In this document: positions 1 through 6,303 of the stretch, one piece after another | Numbering within the stretch: position 1 is the first letter of the stretch | Layout: each line of letters opens with the position of its first letter | Assembly (NCBI GenBank): GCA_040386355.1 | Contig: JAZKFP010000263.1 | Location: forward strand, 1-14,611 | Length of the DNA: 14,611 nt | Source: JAZKFP01 sp040386355 | GTDB lineage: Bacteria > Pseudomonadota > Gammaproteobacteria > Pseudomonadales > UBA6940 | Reading direction: 5' to 3' | The notes under the pieces: generated by a model | Told to the model about the DNA's origin: nothing | Database searches by the model: none | The model's input: only the letters and a program-made list of their open reading frames with translations | Made by a program: the position numbers and the translations under genes

Positions 1-1372
1 ATGCCATTGGAATAAATACCGCAATTAAAACCAGCGTAATTCCAACAATTGCTCCAGTGATTTGTCCCATTGCTTTACGCGTAGCTTCGCGTGGTGATAA
101 TCCTTCTTCACTCATAATACGTTCGACATTTTCAACTACTACAATTGCATCATCTACCAAAATTCCAATCGCGAGCACCATGCCAAACATTGTCAGTACG
201 TTGATCGAAAAACCAAATACATACATCATCGCAAATGTTCCCATTAGAGCTACGGGAACAACGATGGTTGGAATTAACGTGTAACGAATATTCTGTAAAA
301 ATAAATACATGACTAGAAATACCAACACCATGGCTTCTATCAGTGTCATAACCACACTTTCTATTGAAATTTTGACAAATTTTGAAGTGTCGTACGGAAT
401 TTCATATTGAATTCCATTACGAAAATATTTGGATAACTCTTCCATCTTTGCACGCACAAGTGTTGCAGTTTCAAGTGCATTTGCGGTGGGAGAAAGTTGA
501 ATACCAATTGCAGAGGAAGGCTTACCATTTAATCGTGCTGAAGTTGCATAAAGTTGGCCACCTAATTCTACGCGAGCAACATCACGTAGCCGAACAACAG
601 CTCCTTCAGTGCTTGAACGTAAAATAATATTGCCAAATTCAGCGGGTGTAGATAATTGACCGGTAACAACAATCGGCGCAGTAATTTGTGCGGTACTGGG
701 AGAAGGTAATTCACCCAGTGTTCCAGAGGCTACTTGTGCATTTTGGCCGCGAATTGCAGTCGCAACATCATTGGGCGTTAAATTAAAACCGATTAATTTT
801 TCGGGATTGATCCAAATACGCATTGCGCGTTCAGTACCGAATAACAATGCTTCACCTACACCAGGAACACGTTTTACTTCATTTAAAATATTGCGGGATA
901 AATAATCACCTAATGCAATTGGGTCAAGACTTCCATCATCAGAAGATAGAGTTACAACCATTAAGAAATTAGAACGTGCTTTAGTAACTTGCACGCCTTG
1001 TTGTGTCACTGCTTGCGGCAAACGCGATTCAACACGGCGTAATCGATTTTGAACTTCAACCGCAGCAAGATCGATATTTGTTCCAGGTTTAAATGTTACT
1101 GTTATTTGTGCTTGGCCATTACCTTGGCTTTGTGACTCCATATATTCCAAGCCAACCGCACCATTTAATTCTTGTTCAATTAAACTAGTGACACTATTTT
1201 CTAAAATTTGTGCAGTTGCCCCAGGATAATTTGCGGTAACAACTACAGAGGGCGGAGCAATGGTTGGATACTGCGAAATAGGTAATCCGGTAATAGACAA
1301 CCCACCAGCTAATAAAATAAAAATTGCAATAACCCACGCGAAGATAGGACGATCAATGAAAAACTTGCCCAT
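1..1372 (-). CDS. acrB: RND multidrug efflux pump, inner-membrane transporter subunit (AcrB/MexB type), C-terminus beyond window edge
   Basis: This is the proton-driven inner-membrane pump of a tripartite efflux system that exports drugs, detergents and other amphiphiles through an adaptor and an outer-membrane channel. About 457 residues are present of the roughly 1,040 usual for the family; the rest lies beyond position 1. The protein opens with MGKFFIDRPIFAWVIAIF, the typical RND cytoplasmic start and first transmembrane helix, followed by the porter domain (ISQYPTIAPPSVVV). The stretch GILVDDAIVVVENVER in helix 4 carries the paired proton-relay aspartates. Counting from the chosen ATG they fall at residues 407 and 408, the same numbers as in E. 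coli AcrB, so the N-terminal half has no net length change. The ATG is preceded by an AGAGAG ribosome-binding site. It lies 29 bases downstream of acrA in the same operon. Strong family call; substrate range cannot be read from the sequence. Confidence 0.94.
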   Translation of the reverse strand, partial: MGKFFIDRPIFAWVIAIFILLAGGLSITGLPISQYPTIAPPSVVVTANYPGATAQILENSVTSLIEQELNGAVGLEYMESQSQGNGQAQITVTFKPGTNIDLAAVEVQNRLRRVESRLPQAVTQQGVQVTKARSNFLMVVTLSSDDGSLDPIALGDYLSRNILNEVKRVPGVGEALLFGTERAMRIWINPEKLIGFNLTPNDVATAIRGQNAQVASGTLGELPSPSTAQITAPIVVTGQLSTPAEFGNIILRSSTEGAVVRLRDVARVELGGQLYATSARLNGKPSSAIGIQLSPTANALETATLVRAKMEELSKYFRNGIQYEIPYDTSKFVKISIESVVMTLIEAMVLVFLVMYLFLQNIRYTLIPTIVVPVALMGTFAMMYVFGFSINVLTMFGMVLAIGILVDDAIVVVENVERIMSEEGLSPREATRKAMGQITGAIVGITLVLIAVFIPMA

Positions 1373-1401
1373 CTTAATCTCTCTTATTAATTAACTAAAT
1401 T

Positions 1402-2631
1402 TTAAGCTAAGAGTGTTTGAGATTTAATGTTTGTTTTTTCAGAATTAGACTCGGTGATATTGGATTTCCACATTACAGGTTTGACCTTTGCACTAGGTTT
1501 AATTTTTTGAAAACCTTCTACAACGATGCGTTCACCCGCTTTTAATCCTTCGCTAATAACCCACATATTATTTTGTGCAGCGTCAATTTTAACAGTGCGA
1601 AGTGTGGCTATATTATTTTTATCAACTACGAAAACTTGAGCTATGTTGCCATTGCGTTGTACTGCTTGTTGAGGAACTGCAATTGCATTTTGTTGCATAA
1701 CTTGATTAACACGTGCACGCACATATAGACCAGGTAACAATAAGCGATCAGGGTTAGGCACAATTGCACGCAACGTAATTGCACCGGTTGCAGCATCAAC
1801 TGTTAAATCAGAAAATAATAATTTTCCAGAATAAGGATAAATACTTCCGTCTTCCATAATAATGTTTATTTCTATTTCTTCAGTATTAGATTGTTTTATT
1901 TGAGTCTCACGCGTTTTATTTTGAAGTTTCTCTTTACGCACTGCGTTTTGAAACTGTAAGGCCTCAGTTGCAGATTGAGTGATGTTGACATACATCGGAT
2001 CAAGTTGTTGAATTGTCGCCATAGGAGTTGCAATACCCTGCCCAACCAATGCCCCTTCAGTAACTAACGCACGTCCAACTTGACCACTAATAGGTGCTCG
2101 TACAGTGGCATATCCCAAATTAAGTTCAGCGCTTTTTAAATTTGCTTGTGATACTGCAAGATCTGCTTGAGTTTGTTTTTGTACGGTCATCGCGTTATCA
2201 AATTCTTGCTGACTCACTGCATTAGTTTTTAAAAGTGTTTGAAAACGTTTTACATCTAATTGTGCTTGCTCAAAATTTGCTTGTGATTTTTCGACAGCAG
2301 CTTGTGCACTATTCACACTCACTTGAAAAGGAGCTGGATCTATCTTAAATAAAATGTCATTTGCTTTTACTTCACTGCCTTCACTAAAAACACGTTCAAT
2401 CACAATTCCAGGTACTCGCGCACGAACTTCTGCGATTCGAGTTGCTTCAAGCCGACCAGGTAATTCTGTTGTTACTGCCATTTTTTTTTCAATTACGGTA
2501 AAAACTGAAACTTCAATGGGATTCGGCTCTGCACTTTTAGGCGCTGCTGGTGTTTTATCTTTTTCGCATCCAAATATATTTAGTGTCAATAACAATACAA
2601 TGCTTGTCGAATACAGGTAAAATGCTTTCAT
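1402..2631 (-). CDS. acrA: RND efflux periplasmic adaptor (membrane fusion) lipoprotein, AcrA/MexA type
   Basis: This adaptor bridges the inner-membrane pump to an outer-membrane channel. At 409 residues it has normal length. The N-terminus is a lipoprotein signal with a lipobox ending IFGC, so Cys22 should be lipidated and hold the protein to the membrane. Next come the first lipoyl half (VPGIVIERVFSEGSEVKAND, about residues 73-92), a long alpha-hairpin of heptads rich in Ala, Gln and Lys (about 105-170), and the second lipoyl half with the family signature RAPISG. Beta-barrel and membrane-proximal domains follow. It is first in the leftward acrA-acrB operon and divergent from acrR, which probably represses it. 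The ribosome-binding site is weak (GAGAA about 13 bases upstream), but the signal peptide fits this start. No outer-membrane channel gene is visible; it may lie off the window or elsewhere, as with tolC in E. coli. Confidence 0.94.
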   Translation of the reverse strand: MKAFYLYSTSIVLLLTLNIFGCEKDKTPAAPKSAEPNPIEVSVFTVIEKKMAVTTELPGRLEATRIAEVRARVPGIVIERVFSEGSEVKANDILFKIDPAPFQVSVNSAQAAVEKSQANFEQAQLDVKRFQTLLKTNAVSQQEFDNAMTVQKQTQADLAVSQANLKSAELNLGYATVRAPISGQVGRALVTEGALVGQGIATPMATIQQLDPMYVNITQSATEALQFQNAVRKEKLQNKTRETQIKQSNTEEIEINIIMEDGSIYPYSGKLLFSDLTVDAATGAITLRAIVPNPDRLLLPGLYVRARVNQVMQQNAIAVPQQAVQRNGNIAQVFVVDKNNIATLRTVKIDAAQNNMWVISEGLKAGERIVVEGFQKIKPSAKVKPVMWKSNITESNSEKTNIKSQTLLA

Positions 2632-2720
2632 AGTTGCTTAGATTTCTCAATTGCTCAAAGAAAAACCAAATTTTGCACAAGACAAAAAAGGTTTTCAGAC
2701 TACGGGACGAAAATACGTTA

Positions 2721-2744
2721 TACATACAACCATGAATGAATGGT
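2721..2744. promoter_or_regulatory. Probable AcrR operator in the acrA-acrR intergenic region
   Basis: Seen: TACATACA at 2721-2728 and TGAATG at 2733-2738. Aligned without gaps to the known 24-base E. coli AcrR operator, which I recall from the literature, the site matches at 17 of 24 positions, including the whole outer left half. It also contains a short inverted repeat ACCAT (2729-2733) and ATGGT (2740-2744). It lies in the 150-base gap between the divergent acrA and acrR starts, where AcrR binds in enterobacteria. Inference: AcrR from this locus binds here and represses both directions. The right half is less well conserved than the left. Confidence 0.65.
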
Positions 2745-2781
2745 GAAAGTCACTTAAAAAATTTTAACAGGCACAAGTTTT

Positions 2782-3417
2782 ATGGCAAAAGTAACTAAAG
2801 AAGAGGCGATGCTTACTAGGCATCGCTTATTGGATTCGGCAGAAACAGTTTTTCATAGCAAAGGTTTTTCTCGAACAACCTTAGAAGACATTGCACAAGA
2901 AGCAGGTTTTACTCGAGGCGCGGTTTATTGGCATTTTAAAAATAAATCTGATGTTTTTCATGCAATGTGTGAACGTGCACGATTACCAATGGAAGAGATT
3001 GCCGAAGCCGTAACCGACTCAGCATTAAACGATCCATTAGAGCATCTTCGCCTACTTTGCATTAGTTTTTTAAAAAAATCTGTAGAGGACAAGCATTGTC
3101 AAAAAGTATTTGATATTTTATTTCATAAATGTGAATTTGTAGATCCTGCTGATCCGGTTTACAAACGTCAACAAGAAGCTTTCAAGCGTGCAGAAAAACT
3201 CGTAGAAAATCTTTTAAAACGCGCAGTCCTAAAAAAACTATTACCCATTAATTTAGATACACGTATGGCAACCATTATTTTTCGTGCAACAATTGAAGGT
3301 ATTTTACGCAGTTGGTTATTTTTACCTCAACATTATAATTTGAAAAATCAAGCTGAAAACCTAGTTGACGCTTGCATAGATACTTTGCGATTTGGAAAAA
3401 CTCTACAAAAAAAATAA
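2782..3417 (+). CDS. acrR: TetR-family repressor of the AcrAB efflux pump (AcrR)
   Basis: This is a ligand-released transcriptional repressor, 211 residues, close to the 215 of E. coli AcrR. The N-terminal TetR helix-turn-helix (about residues 10-60) reads LEDIAQEAGFTRGAVYWHFK, nearly identical to the AcrR recognition region. The ligand-binding part keeps the stretch ILFHKCEFV (about 111-119), also typical of AcrR, and a late WLF motif in the position expected for that subfamily. It is transcribed divergently from acrA, with an AcrR-like operator between them, so autoregulation and control of acrAB are likely. Its ribosome-binding site is weak (AGG 11 bases upstream); no better upstream start is seen and the sequence begins MAKVTKEEA, aligning with MARKTKQEA of E. 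coli. It ends 15 bases before the convergent P450 gene. Confidence 0.92.
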   Translation: MAKVTKEEAMLTRHRLLDSAETVFHSKGFSRTTLEDIAQEAGFTRGAVYWHFKNKSDVFHAMCERARLPMEEIAEAVTDSALNDPLEHLRLLCISFLKKSVEDKHCQKVFDILFHKCEFVDPADPVYKRQQEAFKRAEKLVENLLKRAVLKKLLPINLDTRMATIIFRATIEGILRSWLFLPQHYNLKNQAENLVDACIDTLRFGKTLQKK

Positions 3418-3432
3418 AGTAATACAAAAAAA

Positions 3433-4836
3433 TTATCGTGCTTCAAATTTTAGCCATAACTTCTTTTTAGGTTTCCAGATAGGAACTTTACTAAAGTGTA
3501 CCGGAGCTGAATTTAAAGCTCGAACATTATAGTTTTTCAAAATATGAAATAAAAATAATTTAATTTCTTGTTCTGCAAAGTGTAGTCCTATACATTTATG
3601 AATTCCGCCGCCAAAAGGCACCCATTGAAATGGATGGCGCTGGTCTTCTCGTCGCTCAGGACTAAATCTTTCCGGATCAAATGAATAAGGATCTGTCCAA
3701 TATTTTTCATCAAAATGCGTATGTACAGGCGAAATTCCAATAAAACTTTTGGCTGGAATTGTATAACCAGAAAACTCAAATGATTTGGAAGCATAACGTG
3801 GCAATGCAGTTAATGGTGGGAACATGCGAAGTGCTTCTTTGAAAAACCAATTTGTTTTGGTTAAAGAAGAAATATTGTCGTACGTTAATTCATTAACGCT
3901 ATCAAATTCTTTTTGTAAGATATTCTGCCACTGAGGATATTGAGTAAGTGCGTGAAGCATACTAGTTAAAGTACTTGCCGTAGTATCGTGTGCCGCCATC
4001 ATTAAAAAAATCATATGGTTGACAATTTGTTCATTAGTCAGATGCGTAGACTCATCTTCTGCCTGACCCTCTGCCTGACCCTCTGCCTGACAAAGACGAG
4101 TAAATAAATCTAAATTTTTTTCATTAATACCATTATTTACATTAATATTACGACGCTGGTCTACTTGCGCAGCAAAATAGCGTTCTAAAAATCGTCGGCC
4201 TTTTAATCCTTTATTATATCGTGTTCCTGGTACGGGCCAACGTACTAAACTAATGGACGCTGCAACGGTTGCCTTAAACGATTCATTTATTTGTTGACGT
4301 AATTTATGAGCTTTGTGTGGATTCTGTTGTTGTAATTCGACTTCATTGCCTAGAAACACCTGACATGCAATGTGTAGCGTTGCCTCCTTTGCAAGATCAT
4401 AGATGGATATAGGATGTGAACTTTTTAACGCTTTTATTTCATGAGGAATCGCCTCATGCATACGATTAAAATAACCGATCATCGCATCGCTTTTGAAAGC
4501 TACCTGCATAAGTCGACGATGCATTTTATGTTCTGCATCATCCATTAATAATAAACCACCTTGAAACAACGTATCTAATACTTGAATCCATGCAGGTTTT
4601 GCTAAAAATGTCTGATCACGATTTTGGAAAACTAATTGCATCGCATCAGGACCCATCAGACGAATGTAATTACAACCAAATAAACGCGTCTTATAAACAG
4701 GACCGTACTTACGAGTTTTTTTCTCAAACAAACGTTGACTGTCTGCAAGAAAATGCAAAGTGTGGCCAACAATTGGTAAACCTCCATCACCCGGAATAGT
4801 GGTTTTTAAATTATGTGCGAGAGTAGAATCGTTCAT
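3433..4836 (-). CDS. Cytochrome P450 monooxygenase, soluble, resembling CYP120/CYP26-type enzymes
   Basis: This heme-thiolate monooxygenase would insert one oxygen atom from O2 into an organic substrate. At 467 residues it has full length. All core motifs are present: the proline-rich start (IPGDGGLPIVGHTLHFL), the I-helix oxygen-activation motif AAHDTTAS with Asp near residue 284, the K-helix EALR, the PERF region, and the heme loop FGGGIHKCIG with the axial ligand at Cys415. No membrane anchor or reductase domain is fused, so it should be cytoplasmic and need separate redox partners, none of which are in the window. From memory, the N-terminal pattern (PGDxGLP, KTRLFG) resembles cyanobacterial CYP120 and animal CYP26, which act on retinoid-like substrates. 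That is a family resemblance only; the substrate is unknown. It lies 28 bases downstream of msrA, so cotranscription is likely. A 12-base tandem repeat adds GQAE units near residues 249-260. Confidence 0.92.
   Translation of the reverse strand: MNDSTLAHNLKTTIPGDGGLPIVGHTLHFLADSQRLFEKKTRKYGPVYKTRLFGCNYIRLMGPDAMQLVFQNRDQTFLAKPAWIQVLDTLFQGGLLLMDDAEHKMHRRLMQVAFKSDAMIGYFNRMHEAIPHEIKALKSSHPISIYDLAKEATLHIACQVFLGNEVELQQQNPHKAHKLRQQINESFKATVAASISLVRWPVPGTRYNKGLKGRRFLERYFAAQVDQRRNINVNNGINEKNLDLFTRLCQAEGQAEGQAEDESTHLTNEQIVNHMIFLMMAAHDTTASTLTSMLHALTQYPQWQNILQKEFDSVNELTYDNISSLTKTNWFFKEALRMFPPLTALPRYASKSFEFSGYTIPAKSFIGISPVHTHFDEKYWTDPYSFDPERFSPERREDQRHPFQWVPFGGGIHKCIGLHFAEQEIKLFLFHILKNYNVRALNSAPVHFSKVPIWKPKKKLWLKFEAR
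4058..4091. repeat. 12-base in-frame tandem repeat within the P450 gene, about 2.8 copies
   Basis: The unit TCTGCCTGACCC occurs at 4058-4069 and 4070-4081, followed by a third copy matching for 10 bases (4082-4091). On the coding strand it encodes successive GQAE units in a charged linker. The unit length is a multiple of three, so copy-number changes would lengthen or shorten the protein without a frameshift. Confidence 0.9.
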
Positions 4837-4864
4837 AAACCCATCCGTAAGCGTGATTTATAAA

Positions 4865-5362
4865 TTAACTTTTTAAAGTCCAACTAGATCTTTCCCAATG
4901 ACAGGTATAGCCGTAAGGATTTTTCTGTAAATAGTTTTGATGGTGATCTTCTGCAAGATAAAAAATACTTTCAGGCTCTAACTGAGTTGCAACTTTACTA
5001 GGCCATTTACCACTTGCATTTATTTCATCAATAACATTTTGAGCAATAACTTTTTGCTCTTCATTCGAATAAAAAATAGCCGAACGATATTGTGTACCAC
5101 GATCATTACCTTGACGGTTTAATGTTGTCGGATCATGAATTTGAAAAAAATATTCAAGAATTTTGCGGTACGTAATTTCCTCCGGATTATAGGTAATTTC
5201 AATTGCTTCAGCGTGACCGCTTTTACTATCGTGTGTGTCATCGTAAGTAGGATTAAGGAGATGTCCACCGGTATAACCTACACGCGTAGATTGAACACCA
5301 GGCAATGAGCGTAGTAGTTCTTCCATTCCCCAAAAACAACCACCTGCCAAAATAATCTTCAT
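4865..5362 (-). CDS. msrA: Peptide-methionine (S)-S-oxide reductase MsrA
   Basis: MsrA repairs oxidised methionine in proteins by reducing the S epimer of methionine sulfoxide, using thioredoxin as reductant. At 165 residues it is the compact form. The catalytic motif GCFWG sits near the N-terminus with the nucleophile at Cys9, and downstream stretches such as RVGYTGG, HDPTTLNRQGNDRGTQYRS and EDHHQNYLQKNP are hallmark MsrA sequence. A single later cysteine, Cys154 in GYTCHWER, is the likely resolving residue. No signal peptide is present, so it acts in the cytoplasm. A ribosome-binding site AAGG lies about 10 bases upstream. The P450 gene follows 28 bases downstream on the same strand with no terminator between, suggesting a two-gene unit in which oxidative-damage repair and an oxygenase are made together. 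Confidence 0.96.
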   Translation of the reverse strand: MKIILAGGCFWGMEELLRSLPGVQSTRVGYTGGHLLNPTYDDTHDSKSGHAEAIEITYNPEEITYRKILEYFFQIHDPTTLNRQGNDRGTQYRSAIFYSNEEQKVIAQNVIDEINASGKWPSKVATQLEPESIFYLAEDHHQNYLQKNPYGYTCHWERSSWTLKS

Positions 5363-5379
5363 ATTAAAAATACCTTATG

Positions 5380-5385
5380 ATTATA
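5380..5385 (-). promoter_or_regulatory. Possible -10 box for msrA
   Basis: On the minus strand this reads TATAAT, a perfect -10 hexamer, ending about 17 bases upstream of the msrA ATG. The -35 region is poor (TTTTTA at 17-base spacing) and the implied 5' leader would be very short, so this is a weak prediction. Confidence 0.25.
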
Positions 5386-5602
5386 TTTTTAACTTCTACT
5401 CATAAAAATTAAGGAAGGGACATTAAAACTAAATTTTTGAGTATTTAAGCAATTGGGACTAATTGACCAAAGCTATGATGAGTAGCAACGTTTTTTATAG
5501 AGGTGCTGACTAAAGTACCAGAGTTAACCCCACGTTTTCAAATGTTTTAAGCGTATTTAAGATTGGTAAACTTTTTAACAATCTAATGTGCAATGCAATT
5601 AA

Positions 5603-5636
5603 TTAAGTTACCTACTTTAAAATAGGAGGTACTTAA
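5603..5636. other. Imperfect inverted repeat downstream of the pilus operon
   Basis: The arm TTAAGTTACCTACT (5603-5616) pairs with AGGAGGTACTTAA (5624-5636) across a 7-base loop, with one mismatch and one bulged base. It lies about 200 bases past the pilE stop. On the minus strand it is followed by TTAATTAATT, not a clean T-run, so it could be a weak terminator for the pilus operon or an mRNA-stabilising hairpin. The right arm contains AGGAGGT, a perfect Shine-Dalgarno string, but no start codon follows at a usable distance. Confidence 0.4.
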
Positions 5637-5830
5637 CACAGCAACTTCAAAGATTTTATTGAATCAGCTTGATTTCTGAGCCTAATATCAATTTGCCCAA
5701 CTGAGTATATCTTGAAGAAACATAAAAATGTAGCAGATAGAATTGATTATAAATTAGGACTTCATCAACATATTAAGAATGAATTACCTAATTTAAATAT
5801 ATTTTTAAGATGAGAACAACGTGAGTTATT

Positions 5831-6301
5831 CTACCAAGACATTGTACCAGCAGGACAAGTGGTGGCATTTGAAGTTAATGCAGGAATTTCTACACATTCG
5901 CTGCAAAAACATCGTATAACTTTTCCATTTGCAGCCGCCCAAACTTTATTTAAATTTGTACCAGGTTTACCAGATCCACTTATAACATATGAATTACTTT
6001 CAATATCATTTTTGTAATTTAAGTTAAAATAATCATTAGTTGGTAGCGAGATTTCATTTGTATCCGGCAATTTATTTCTTGTAAAAAATTCTTGTTCAAC
6101 ACTAGTAATAACAGTCGATAGATCTTCTTTTAACTCAGCTAATCTAACTTTTTTTACCTGCTCAGAGTAAGAAACATATGCAATTGAAGAAACAATTCCA
6201 ACAATTGCAATGGTCATTAACAATTCAACAAGGCTAAAGGCGAATTGTTTAGAGTAAATAATATTCATTGTCTTTGAGCGACCAGGCCGAGAAATAAACA
6301 T
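5831..6301 (-). CDS. pilE: Type IV minor pilin PilE
   Basis: This is a minor pilin, probably part of the priming complex that starts pilus assembly together with FimT, PilV, PilW, PilX and PilY1. It has 156 residues. The prepilin site reads KQFA-FSLVELLMTIAIVGI, with the membrane helix following and the assembly glutamate at +5 (Glu26). The residue before the cleavage site is Ala21, not the usual Gly. The C-terminal region carries four cysteines (RCFCSEC and TTCPAG), matching the disulfide-rich D-region of PilE proteins. The first ATG is chosen because AGGAAG lies 5 bases upstream, overlapping the end of pilY1 two bases away. The internal Met12 would give a 10-residue leader but has only a weak site. 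Last gene of the operon. Confidence 0.87.
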   Translation of the reverse strand: MFISRPGRSKTMNIIYSKQFAFSLVELLMTIAIVGIVSSIAYVSYSEQVKKVRLAELKEDLSTVITSVEQEFFTRNKLPDTNEISLPTNDYFNLNYKNDIESNSYVISGSGKPGTNLNKVWAAANGKVIRCFCSECVEIPALTSNATTCPAGTMSW

Positions 6302-6303
6302 TA

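Larger units (their letters stand above)
5363..5830. other. 468-base gap between msrA and pilE; no confident gene
   Basis: The gap must hold the msrA promoter and the end of the pilus-operon transcript. It contains an imperfect hairpin at 5603-5636, listed separately, and no classic terminator with a T-run. A plus-strand frame stays open from 5673 to 5813 (46 codons) and reads like protein near its end (DRIDYKLGLHQHIKNELPNL), but it has no ATG or ribosome-binding site. It could be the decayed tail of a lost gene or chance. Confidence 0.5.

Noticed and set aside
2354..2620. Plus-strand open frame opposite acrA
   Set aside because: It lies entirely within the well-supported acrA gene on the other strand and resembles no protein; a shadow of its codon usage.
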